A stretch of DNA of 64,000 bases. Origin: Sorex araneus (Eukaryota > Chordata > Mammalia > Eulipotyphla > Soricidae). The notes beneath the pieces were generated by a model. That model was not told where the DNA came from. It ran no database searches and saw only the letters and a list, made by a program, of their open reading frames with translations. This document shows positions 35,685 to 46,036 of this stretch, one piece after another; the stretch's first letter is position 1; each line of letters starts with the position of its first letter. The DNA lies in contig NC_073313.1 of NCBI RefSeq assembly GCF_027595985.1, positions 106,101,052 through 106,165,051 on the forward strand. The letters are read 5' to 3'. A program made the translations under genes and the position numbers.

Positions 35685-35704
35685 AACCAAGCTCCTGGGA
35701 GACA

Positions 35705-35965
35705 TCTTATAGCCTAGTTCTCCCTCTGGGAGAACCTGGCTAGCTATTGAGAATTTCCTGCCCACATGGGAGAGTCTCACAAACTCCCTATGGTGTATTC
35801 ATATGCCAAAAACAGTAGCAATGCTGGGTCTCATTCCCCTGACTCTGAAAGATCCTCCAATCTGGCATCTTGGGAAGGAGACGAGTAAAGAGAGGCTTCT
35901 GAAATCTCAGGGCTAGGATGAATAGAGATGTTTTTGGGACCACTCGAGAAATTCAATAATCAACG
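35705..35965 (+). mobile_element. RTE-derived non-autonomous fragment
   Basis: 'ctgggagaacctggctagc', 'tgtattcatatgccaaaaac', 'ctcattcccctgactctgaa' and 'gagtaaagagaggcttctg' follow the order of the 5' part of the RTE LINE at about 4030-4180. It is directly followed by an (ATG)n tail, a typical RTE-type simple-repeat end, and directly preceded by the inverted repeat. The two may form one element. Confidence 0.65.
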
Positions 35966-35968
35966 GCA

Positions 35969-36011
35969 TGATGATGATGATGCTAATGATGATGATGATG
36001 ATGATGATGAT
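35969..36011 (+). repeat. (ATG)n microsatellite
   Basis: About 13 near-perfect 'atg' units with one 'cta' interruption. It probably grew from the RTE-type 3' tail. Confidence 0.95.
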
Positions 36012-36239
36012 TCTTTTTAATGGGGTTTATGGTTTAAAAAACTGTATTTCTTCATATTCTTCAGTGATCATGTGGTTACTATGCATGAGACCAGGGGAGT
36101 TGGAGAAGATAAAGTTCTGATGTTCATGCACTTTTGACTGTAGATCCTCCAAGACAAATTGTGTTGATTGTCAAAGCAGTCACACCAACTACACCATCTG
36201 CTCCAGGAATTCATGCCCTATTAATATATAAAGCACCTA

Positions 36240-36393
36240 AGGCCTGAGTTATAGTACAGTGGGTAGGGTGCTTACTTTGTACACATCAGACCTAGGATAG
36301 ATCCCAGACACCCTATATGGTTCTGCAAGTCCCTACAGGAGTTATGGCTGAGTTCAGAGCCAGGAATAAGCCCTGAGAACTGCCGGATGCTGC
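36240..36393 (+). mobile_element. SOR-type SINE, diverged
   Basis: Forward copy: 'gagttatagtacagtgggta', 'accctatatggttctgcaag', 'gttcagagccaggaataagc'. Confidence 0.78.
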
Positions 36394-36984
36394 ATATATG
36401 TTCCACATATTTATATGTCATATATTTCACCAAATAAGTAGATAAGTATACTGTAGACTAATTATTAAACACTGATTGTCTCTGAGGGTCCGTTTGGTAT
36501 AAATAAAATTGAGTTTTGCCCTGACAGAATACACTTCCTTTTGAGAAACAAGTATTAGAGGTCTTAAGTACACATATTTTAATTAAGTAGATGGCAAGAT
36601 AGAATTTGGTATAGTTTTTAATGACAAAGAAAATCAACTCATACCTTTTGATTGTGATATTCTTTTGCACACATCCTCCCAGTAAATTGCAGTATGTCAA
36701 ATTGCACAATGAACCTGATCATTTGCAATATATAATCCATGATTTTGTGGATTATGGACATGACCTTGGGATTGCCTCCCTATCCTGATTCCCCATCCAA
36801 CCTCCACCAATCACTGGGAAAGCACTGATTCCAAGTTTTGTTTGCCTTGTCCTTCTGTATGAAAGGCTGATTTGATAAAAGAGAGGATCATGAGGCCAAT
36901 TAATTTTCTAGCTTCTTTAAATCTTTGTTTTCTGATAAAGCTGATGATATGATTTGGTAACATGTTCTTGATATTCAGTCCATT
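36394..36984. other. Intergenic, no feature recognised
   Basis: AT-rich; nothing recognised. Confidence 0.5.
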
Positions 36985-37136
36985 CTGTTTTTGTTTTTGT
37001 TTTAGACCAAATCCAGCAGTGTTCATGGCTTATTCTTGACTCTGTACTCAGAAATGTCTTCTGACGGGGCTCCTTGGACCAAAATGGGGTGCTGAAAATT
37101 AAACCAGGGTAAGGTGCTTGCCTTGCAAGCGCCCCA
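36985..37136 (-). mobile_element. SOR-type SINE, diverged
   Basis: Reverse copy: 'aaatccagcagtgttcatgg', 'ttcttgactctgtactcag', 'aggtgcttgccttgcaagc'. Confidence 0.7.
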
Positions 37137-37195
37137 CCCTTTGTCTATCTGTGTTCCTTCAATTTACCTACTTTTACATAGTCCATCTATTCAGT

Positions 37196-37370
37196 GGGGC
37201 TGGAGCGATAGCACAGCGGGTAGGACGTTAGCCTTGCACGTGGTCGACCTGGGTTCAATTCCCAGCATCCCATATGGTCCCCCGAGCACCGCCAGGAGTC
37301 ATTCCTGAGTGCATGAGCCAGGAGTAAACCCTGTGCATTGCTAGGTGTGACCCAAAAAACAAAAAAAAAT
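37196..37370 (+). mobile_element. SOR-type SINE, near-consensus
   Basis: Forward copy from 'ggggctggagcgatagcaca' to 'gtgtgacccaaaaaacaaaa'. Both promoter boxes look intact ('gacctgggttcaattcc'). Confidence 0.93.
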
Positions 37371-37585
37371 GTTTTCAGTCTTTCACTGTTTAAAAATAAG
37401 ACAAATTTTTAAAAAGTAATTTAAAGAGCAAGAATCATGTAAGGGAAGGACACAAAATTGTAAGCAATTACCTTAACCCAGTTGAATATTTGTTTCAATT
37501 GATAGGGTTTATAAAGTACCATGATCATGTGGAAACACAGTAAGTTTACATTACCATCAACTTCACATTTCAATAAGAGTTGATG

Positions 37586-37695
37586 GACTGATGCCGGAGA
37601 GAAAGTAAATGGTGCTTGCCTTGCATAGAGCTGACCTTGGTTCAAATCCCCATAAATATGGTCCACTGAACACTACAGGGGTTCATTTCTGTTCC
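37586..37695 (+). mobile_element. SOR-type SINE, 3' truncated
   Basis: Head and the first part of the body only ('gcttgccttgcatagagc', 'aatatggtccactgaacac'). Confidence 0.7.
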
Positions 37696-37702
37696 TTTTA
37701 TT

Positions 37703-38070
37703 GCTTTTTTAATTAAAGAACTGTGATTTATGAAGTTATTGACAGTTGTTCTAGGCACATAATATTTCAACACAAGTTCCACCACCAGTGTCAACTTCCC
37801 TCTACCAGTGCTCCCATATTTCCTCCCAACCCCTAATGCCTACACCATTCCCCTCCTCTCAAATCGACAGAAACATTTTAAAGTTCCAGTGGTTACAGCT
37901 TATTTCTCATGTTTACAGTGTTGCTGAGCCTGCGTTTTGGATATTTGGCTATATGAAATCTCCCATATCATCAGTATAACGGAAGCCCTGATGACTGTTC
38001 GTTCACCCATTATTTCCCGTTGTCTTCTTCCCCCCTCTTTATTTCTTTCATTCTCTCTAAACACTGGGGT
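37703..38070 (-). mobile_element. L1 3' UTR fragment, variant C, reverse
   Basis: Shares 'taattaaagaactgtgat', 'ccaccagtgtcaacttccctc' in shortened form, and 'gttttggatatttggctat' with the copies at 11955 and 16222. The L1 at 38085 was inserted at its 5' side. Confidence 0.55.
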
Positions 38071-38084
38071 AAAGGATTGATGTA

Positions 38085-40956
38085 TAGTGCTTTGGGCAGA
38101 ATTTCCATTTTGATAATGTTAATTCTCCTTATCCATGAGCAGGGGATATGTCTCCATTTCCTAGTGTCCTTTATTTCTAGAAGTAGTGTTTTGTAATTTT
38201 TCATGTATAGGTCCTTCATCTCTTTGGTTAAGCTGATTCCAAGGTACTTGATCTTCTGAGGTACTATTGTGAACGGGATTGTTTTTTTTATGTCTCTTTC
38301 TACTGTTTCATTATTTGTATATAAGAAAGCCATGGAATTTTGGGTGTTGATTTTTGTAGCCTTCCACTCTACTATATCGACTTATTGTTTCTAGGAGCTT
38401 TTCTGTAAAGTCTTTAGGGTTTTCTAAGTATAGTATCATATCATCTGAAAATAGTGATAACTTGATCTCTTCCTCTCCTATATGTATGCCCTTGATATAT
38501 TTTTCTTGTCTTACTGCTATGGCCAGGACGTCCAGTGTAGGAGTAGCGAAAGCGGGCAACCTTGCCTTGTGCCCGATGTTAGAGGGAAGGCTTTCAGTTG
38601 TTCCCCATTGAGAATGATACTTGTCATGGGCTTTTGGTAGATGGCCTTAACTATATTGAGGAAAGTTCCTTCTATTCCCATTCTGCTGAGAGTTTTCATC
38701 ATAAACGGGTGCTGAATCTTGTCAAATGCTTTCTCTGCATCTATTGATATGATCGTATGGTTTTATTATTTCTTTTATTAATATGATGAATTATGTTGAT
38801 TGACTTGCAAATGTAGAACCATCCTTGCATCCCTGGGATGAATACTACTTGGTCATGGTGTATGATCTTTTTGATGAGTCGTTGGATTCTATTTGCTAAT
38901 ATTTTGTTGAGGATCTTTACATCTGTGTTCATAAGGGATATGGTCTGTAATTCTCTTACTTTGTGGTATCTTTGTCTGTTTTTGGTATCAGGGTGATAGC
39001 ATACCCATGACATTTTTCAAAGAAATAGATAAAACACTCCTGAAATTTATATGAAACAATAAACCCCCATGAAGAGCTAAAGCAATCCTTGGGAAAAAGA
39101 AGATGTGTGGCGTCACCTTCCCCAAATTCAAACAATACTACTACAACGTAGTAGTAATTAAAACAGCATGGTATTGGGATAAAAGCAGACCTTCAGACCA
39201 ATGGAACAGGGTTAAAGATCCTGTCATAGACCCCCAAATATATGGCCACTTAATCTTTGACAAAGGAGCAAGAAATGCAAAGTGGAACAAGGAAAGCCTC
39301 TTCAACAAGTGGTGCTGGGAAAACTGGAAAGCTAACTGCAAAAAATGAACTCTGACCCCTACCTAATGCCAGGCACAAAAGTCAGATCAAAGTGGATTAA
39401 AGACCTCAATATCAGACATGAATCTACAAGGTCATAGAAGAAAATGTAGGCAGAACTCTCCATGCTGTTGAAGCTAAAAGCATCTTTAAGGACGAAACAG
39501 CACTGACCATGCAAGTGGAAGCAAACATAAACAAATGGGATTACATCAAACTAAGAAACTTCTGCACTCTAAAAGAAACAGTGACCAAAATACAGAAAGA
39601 ATCCACAGAATGGGAAAGAATATTTACCCAATACCCATCTGATAAGGGATTAATATCCAAGATATATAAGATAATTGTAGAATTGTACAAGAAAAAAACC
39701 TCCAGCCCCATCAAAGAACAGGGAGAAGAAATGAACAGAAGGTTCCTCAAAAAAGAAATACAGGGGCTGGAGAGATAGCACAGCGGGTAGGGCGTTTGCC
39801 TTGCACGTGGCCGACCCGGGTTCAAATCCCAGCATCCCATATGGTCCCCTGAGCATGGCCAGGGGTAATTCCCGAGTGCAGAGCCAGGAGTAACCCCTGT
39901 GCATCGCCAGGTGTGACCCAAAAAGCAAAAAAAAAAAAAAGAAGTACAAATGGCCCAAAGGCACATGAAAAAATGCTGCACATCACTAGTCATCAGGGAA
40001 ACGAAAATCAAAACAACAATGAGATATCATCTCACACCACAGAGAATGGCACACATTCAAAAGAATAAAAGCAACCAGTGCTGGAGTGGATGTGGGGAAA
40101 AAGGGACGCTCCTTCACTGTTGGTGGGAATGCCAACTGGTCTAGCCTTTCTGGAAAACAATATGGACAGTCCTTCAAAAACTAGAAATTGATCTTCCATA
40201 TGAACCTGCAATACCACTTCTGGGAATATATCTTCAGGATACAAAAGAGCACAGTAGAAATGACATCTGTACCCATATATTCATTGCAGCGCTGTTTACA
40301 ATAGCCAAAATCTGGAAACAACCCGAGTGCCCTAAAACAGATGACTGGTTAAAGAAACATTGGTACATCTATACGATGGAATACTATACAGCTGTTAGGA
40401 GAGATGAAGTCATGAAATTTGCTTATAAATTGATAAACATGGAGAATAACATGCAAAGTGAAATGAGTCATAAAGAGAGGGACAGACATAGAGGGACTGC
40501 ACTCATTTGTGGAGTGTAGGGGAGCATCAGATGAGGCTGCCACCCAAGGACCATAGACACAAGGGCCAGGGGACTGCCCCATAGCTGGAAGACTGCTTCA
40601 TGAGAGGAGGGGAGAAGGCAGATGGAATAGAGAAGGGATCACTAAAAAATGATGGCTAGAGGAACCAGTTGGGATGGGAGATGCATGCCGAAAGTAGATA
40701 ATGGAACAAACATGATGACCTCTCAGTGTCTGTATTGCAAGCTATAATGCCCAAAAGTAGAGGGAGAGTATGGGGAATATTGTCTGCTGTTGAGGCAGAG
40801 GGAGGGTGGGAAAGGGGGGTATACCCAGGATATTGGTGGTGGGGAATGTGCACTGGTGGAGGGATGGGTGTTTGATCATTGTGAGACTGTAACCCAAACA
40901 TGAAAGCTTGTAACTATCTCATGGTGATTCAGTAAAATTTTAAAATTTTTTAAAGA
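38085..40956 (+). mobile_element. L1 insertion with inverted 5' portion and TSD
   Basis: 38085 to about 39012 is the complement of ORF2 reverse-transcriptase sequence. From about 39013 onward the sequence is forward ORF2 C-terminal region and the common 3' UTR, ending in an A/T-rich tail at about 40940. A perfect 14-bp duplication 'aaaggattgatgta' lies at 38071-38084 and 40957-40970. The forward part keeps recognisable ORF2 C-terminal words (the frame at 39103-39348 includes an FNKWCWENW-like motif) but is not intact. A SOR SINE is nested at 39763-39940. Confidence 0.92.
39763..39940 (+). mobile_element. SOR-type SINE, young, nested in L1
   Basis: Near-consensus copy with a 14-A tail. It is flanked by 'gaaataca' (39755-39762) and 'gaagtaca' (39941-39948) within longer A-rich context, consistent with a slightly diverged target duplication. 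Confidence 0.95.
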
Positions 40957-41309
40957 AAAGGATTGATGTAGTCATTTCCCTTTTACTTCATCTTCTTATC
41001 TGCATTCTACATACCACATATATGTAAGATTATGGTACCAGGAATCATTTCTAAGCACAAAGCCATAAATAATCCCTAACCGTGACCATATTATGCATAA
41101 CCCAACTTTCCCACCTAAAAATGAACTGAGGTGCTAACACAATTGGAAAACATTCCCATGTTTCTATAATAAAGTTTCTTTAGCATAGTAACATCAACCC
41201 AAATCTTAAATCATCTCACGCCTTTATTCTGGAAACAATGTTGATTTCTATTCTAAGAGCCAAAAAACACAATGAAGTAGAAATACTATTGAGAAAAATG
41301 ACTCTCCAC

Positions 41310-43872
41310 AGAAGCAACTTTCAACACATTTATTGCGAGTAGCTCTACAGAAAGGCAAGTCAGATATATACACATAGACATTATACAGAGTTGCAAGGTT
41401 GTCTCCCAAAACCACAAATGAGTTGTTCACAAAGAAAGACTATAAGGGTATTTACAAAGGAAGACAAAACCAGAGCAACTGAAAGATTTCTGAAGCGGAA
41501 ATGATAAATGTAATGAACTTTTGGAGCTAAAAAGTTTTATTATTTAGTGACCAAATGATTGTGTATGAAACCATATTAAATGTAGAACTCATGCACAAAA
41601 ATCATTCCATCATTGATTTTTCTTAACAGCAGCATAAACTGAACACTGCAAGGTAAGTGACATATTGGCACACACACTTGCTAAAGACTCTTTCCTGCAG
41701 CAAAATACTCAATAAATTAGTTGCCTGTAAACTAAGATGTAGTGTCAAAGATGGTGTATCATGCTGTACCTGTGACTATCTATACCTGTGACTATTTGCA
41801 TATACTGTTGTATATGAAATGTCCCACTTATATCAGCCATGCTTATCTTTATAATGTACCCCATCTGCTGGCTGCCTCTGAACCTAGTATGCAACTAAAG
41901 TGATATAACATTTTCCATCATATAAGTTCTTTCCACAATTCTGAATGATTATTATGACTTACTTGAATGTAAAATGGTGAGAGGAGGCTTGAAATTACGC
42001 TCCTCGAGAGTGGACTGTTATCACCAACAACAAAAGCCATACTGCATTATTTGATTACGTTGGAAAAGAGAAGAGACTGAAGAACTAATGAAGTTGATGC
42101 TCTAGCAGTGACCAGTAACTAGGGTAGCGACTGGTACTATAGTCACATCCTCTCCTCAGCATCATTCACAATGGGAAAAGATACCCCCACCCCCACCCCC
42201 ACATCCCTTTTGTTGGTAGGCAAGGAATAACAATAGAAGTCAACTCGGTTCTTCAGAAAAGTTAGTTTAGCAACATGTACTAGAAGCCTGCTCAAGATAG
42301 AAGTACACATTCAAAGACATCAGAACCGAGTGGCACAAAACTTTAGGTAAATGTTACACTACTTCAAAATTGCACGTTAACTGCGAAGCAATTTTTTAAA
42401 ACAGAGTTACGCACAATAGGTACATCTACAATTACAGGTACACAAGGTGTGCATAAACACAAATATGTGTGTGCACACACACCAACACTCACACTTAGAC
42501 ACTCATACCCATCTATGATATGAGGTTTGTCAGTGATGGCATAACAAGTTGTGATTTGTGTACCACCACATAACAAAGCTCTAAGCAAGTTTCAAGACCT
42601 TTGTACCTATCCTCTGTGTCACCACCTGTTGGTATCATGTTCTCAAAGGTCCAGGTTCCTAAAATCTTAATTCAGTTTCCATCAGAGGCAAGCAATAACA
42701 GGGGTGGGTTGCTTGCTCTGACCTTTTTTTTTTTTTTTTTTTTACTTTGATTCATCTTACATCAGCTCACTGTTGAAAGGACAACATGGCCTTATAAGAG
42801 ACTCCTTTTGGCTTAACTTTTAGTCAGAATATTAATTGATCTGTATACACTAATTCATTGAGTATGGGAAACTGATCTCTTTTATAGGAGCCCTTGGCAT
42901 AGGGGGGAGAGTGTATAGAAATTAAGGAAAGAGTCAGAAAAAAGAAGAGAATGAAGGGTGAAAGGGAAGGCCCAGAGAGGTAGGGGGGCTTGTAAGGAGA
43001 CATTTGGTGAACTTCTGATTTTTTAAGCAGGGCAAAGTAAGTTTCCAATTAAAGAAGTAATATTGGTTTTGGAAATGCTCAATTGTCTTGCAAGCAGAAC
43101 ATCATAGTATTGTAAATGAATGTATAGGTATTGTTATATATGAACAACATATATGTTCAATATATTTTTTTTGTTCTGCCTTTAAATTTTATAAATGCTC
43201 AATTACCACACCAGTTTTGTTGACTTTTAGTACAGACAGAATGTTGCAGTTTTGTTAATTAACAATAACTGAGATAATCTGTCCTTTATTCCTGCCATTA
43301 AAATATCAAAAATGTCTCATCAAGATGTAAGTTTAGTTGCTATGTAATTCATTGATCAAGAAATGTCCGTGTATGTACAACTCAGAATATAGATTCCGAT
43401 CATACCTACCTTCTCACAAATATAACTTTTAACTTTATCTTCTCATGTTTGAAGGATTTTCAACTTCAAAATTAATCTAAATATTATACATAAGTAAAAT
43501 AGGTATTGGTCACATTTATACATATGCAAATAATATTATTCAAAGAGGAGAACTACAGCGTTATGAGATGCTTGCTTGTACAATTTTGTTTCTTTTTGAA
43601 GCAACAAAGTAGGTAAGGGAAACCAGAAAGCAAAAACCAAGGACAGTATGAATTTCTTAAATCAACACCACTATATCTATAAGGCAGCAGCAAGAATGAT
43701 CTGTGTGGAATAGGATCATTCAACTGCCATCATCCACTTGTAGACTTAAACGTTCAGGTTGCTTTCTATTCAGAAGCCTCTGAATTTTCCTTCTTTTAGG
43801 CAGATCTGGAGATGAAATTCCATAAGCATCATTCATCTTTTAACATGTATTTTTCACGGCAATGTGATGACT
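41310..43872 (-). other. IRS4: Candidate distal 3' exon of IRS4 (hypothesis)
   Basis: On the minus strand a pyrimidine-rich acceptor ends '...cttcttttcctag' at 43873. The next 2.5 kb has almost no recognisable transposons, and an AATAAA signal lies at 41334-41329 with a T/G-rich stretch after it. At the other end, IRS4's coding exon runs into a good donor, GAG|GTGGGT, with GT at 54024-54023. I recall that a two-exon IRS4 transcript is annotated in human, but cannot check this. Because the shrew reading frame stops before the donor, the exon would be 3' UTR here. The exon edges and its transcription are inference. Confidence 0.35.
41329..41334 (-). terminator. Candidate polyadenylation signal AATAAA (minus strand)
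   Basis: The complement of 'tttatt', followed on the minus strand by 'tgtgttgaaagttgcttctg', which resembles a GU-rich downstream element. Placed as the possible end of a long IRS4 transcript. Confidence 0.35.
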
Positions 43873-44806
43873 CTAGGAAAAGAAGATGACAAAACAAATA
43901 TTACTTTCAGAAATAAAGTGCAGATCTTCTGGTGCCACCCTACCATAAATCAAAACAAAACAAAATTCAACTAGCAGTTTTGAGAGTCATGCTGAAAAGA
44001 TTGCATTGGTATGAATGTGCCAAAATAAGGGCTAGATGACTCTGACAAACATCAGCAGGCCTGGCAAAGTCATTAGTGCAGTGAATCCTTTTACTGGCTG
44101 CCAATATGACAATTCTGGTGAATAGCAGCTTTGCACATGCGTGCTTTATTCTACTTCCTTCCAATGGGGCCAGCAAGTGAGCCAGACATTGGGCAAGGGT
44201 TTTGTGTTCCTTTTCTTATATGCTTGATTATGCCTTCACCTAATTATGTGCCACAAGTTAAAGGATCAAAACACAGCCTTGTTGGTAGTTGGCAGATTTA
44301 GTTTTAGTTGATAGTTTGCAGACTTTTAATTTCTTCTAAACCAGCAAAGTCATACAAGCAAAGAATATTTGGTTGAAATCCCAATCTATCTAATGAAAAG
44401 GAGTTTTGGTATTACTCTCTTGGTCTTCCATTTATTGACAGGGTGCATAATTGGGAATGGGCAGAGGAAGGGAGTCTAGTATATGAAGAAGGAACTGGAC
44501 TGGAGAATGTATGAGGATAAAAAGGTCAGCAAAGTGAACATTGGGCACTAATATTACTAGTATTACTCTAAGGTCAGGTGACAACAAAGTTACACGTATC
44601 CCATTCATCTACAAGAATCCATGAAAGCATCTACCCAAAGTAGGTCAAGTGCAAAATCCTTTTTTATTTATTTGTTTACAGGAGCCATACTGGGCATCAC
44701 TGTGCTTCAGAGCTGGACTCCTGAGCAGACAATTGCCTAACTTGTGTTTCAAAAGTATCTGTGAAAGTAATAAATTTATTTTTAGTGTAATAAGAATTTC
44801 CTTTTA

Positions 44807-45080
44807 CCGCCGCTCCGTCGGTTGCACTTGCCTCCATCCCTGCCATGGTAGCCGGCTGCCTGTGCAGAGCAACCGCGGGAGACTGTGCTCCTGCAGCTGG
44901 TGCTCAAGGACCCCACTGACTAGAGCTGTGTGGAGTTCAGCTACCTGGAGCTGCTGCTGAGTGGGGAGCAGCAGAAGAAGTCCGTTCACACAGAAGACCC
45001 ATTTATTGATGTGCATAAGGAGAGGCAAAAAGTAAAAATGTTGGCTAAGAAGTTTGAAATGAAATTTCAATTATATCCCT
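44807..45080 (+). pseudogene. UBN2: UBN2-like (ubinuclein 2) processed pseudogene fragment
   Basis: In the frame starting at 44876 the sequence reads RETVLLQLVLKDPTD, then an in-frame TAG stop at 44921-44923, then SCVEFSYLELLLSGEQQKK and, after a few residues, HTEDPF and ERQKVKMLAKKFEMKF, where it leaves homology. From memory this matches the N-terminal part of ubinuclein-2, just before and within the conserved HIRA-binding (HRD/HUN) region; ubinucleins act in the HIRA histone H3.3 chaperone complex. No intron is seen, so it came from mRNA. With the stop codon and loss of everything downstream it is non-functional. Identification is from recalled family sequence, so the choice of UBN2 over UBN1 is likely but unconfirmed. 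Confidence 0.65.
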
Positions 45081-45096
45081 TCAGAGGGCAAGCATG

Positions 45097-45196
45097 CCTG
45101 TGCAACCTCAGAGAACCAGCACCTGCGCAACCTCATAGAGCCAGCACCTGTGCAACCTCAGACAGTCAGCACCTGTGTAACCCCAGACAGTCAGTA
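45097..45196 (+). repeat. Minisatellite, 4 x 25 bp
   Basis: Four adjacent 25-base units at 45097, 45122, 45147 and 45172, each of the form 'cctgtgcaacctca' plus 'gagaaccagca' or 'gacagtcagca'. Units 1 and 2, and 3 and 4, are the closest pairs. Confidence 0.95.
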
Positions 45197-45846
45197 TGCA
45201 TGCGCCATCCCATATATCTAAGCAACAACCCCCACAACAAAGGGAATTATTAATATAAGAATAATTTTCTAGTGGGTATTATAACAAGCAATAAAATGGC
45301 TGGAAGTACCAGTCGGGATGGGAGCTGCATGCCGAAAGTAGATAATGGAACAACATGATAACCTCTCAGTGTCTGTGTTGCAAGCCATAATGCCCCAAAG
45401 TAGAGAGAGAGTATGGGGAATATTGTCTGCCATAGAGGCAGGGGGAGGGTGGGAAAGGGGGGTGTATACCAGGCATACTGGTGGTGGGGAAAGTGCACTG
45501 GTGGAGGGATGGGTGTTTGAACATTGTGAGATTGTAACCCAAACATGAAAGCTTGTAACTCTCACGGTGATTCAATAAAATGAAAAAAAATTTCCTTTTA
45601 TGCTATATGTACTTTGCTGCACTTTTTATATTAACCAGTTAGCCATAGGTTATTAGTTGCTAGTAATTAAGCTTATACTCATATAATTTTGTAGATACTA
45701 CCAGCAACCTTATATAAATTTAAGTTTAGAAAAATATTTCACAAAGTTTAGTGTTTTACTTTGTTTTAATATGAAAAGTGCAGCAAAGTACATATGGCAT
45801 AAAAGGGAATTCTTATTACACTAAAATACATTTATTACTTTCAATA

Positions 45847-45893
45847 GGTGTATCTCCCTCCCTCCCTCCCTCCCTCTCTCTCTCTTTCTTTCA
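45847..45893 (+). repeat. (CCCT)n/(CT)n simple repeat
   Basis: 'ctccctccctccctccctc' followed by CT dinucleotides and 'tttctttc'. It abuts the following SINE. Confidence 0.9.
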
Positions 45894-46036
45894 TGACACA
45901 CCCAGCTGTGCTCAGGGCATACTTCTGACTCTGAACTCAGAGATAACTCCTGGTGGGGATTGCAGTACCATTTGGGGTGCAGGTTGGCCACGTCTCAGGA
46001 AAATGCCCTACTCACTTTACCATTGCTCTGTCCCCA
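45890..46036 (-). mobile_element. SOR-type SINE, diverged
   Basis: Reverse copy: 'gacacacccagctgtgctc', 'tctgaactcagagataac', 'tttaccattgctctgtccc'. This is the last recognisable SINE before the 17-kb SINE-free block. Confidence 0.82.

Larger units (their letters stand above)
40971..44640. other. Repeat-poor intergenic stretch
   Basis: No SINE or recent L1 is seen. It includes short low-complexity pieces: (ACCCCC)n near 42185-42203, a CA-rich stretch near 42472-42490 and a 22-23 base T run at 42726-42743. See the candidate IRS4 exon. Confidence 0.6.
44807..45588 (+). mobile_element. Tripartite retro-insertion: UBN2-like exon + VNTR + L1 3' end
   Basis: One insertion flanked by 'aatttcctttta' at 44795-44806 and 45589-45600. 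Part 1 (to about 45080) is GC-rich and derived from a coding exon (see the pseudogene entry). Part 2 is a four-copy 25-bp repeat at 45097-45196. Part 3 (about 45290-45588) is the common L1 3' UTR ending 'gattcaataaaatgaaaaaa'. The arrangement suggests an L1-mobilised chimeric RNA or template switching during reverse transcription, resembling in layout the primate SVA elements, though unrelated in sequence. Confidence 0.75.

Noticed and set aside
1-45000. Terminal exons of COL4A5, the expected neighbour of IRS4
   Set aside because: No collagen IV NC1-domain motifs are seen in any frame. Those exons probably lie outside the left edge of the window.
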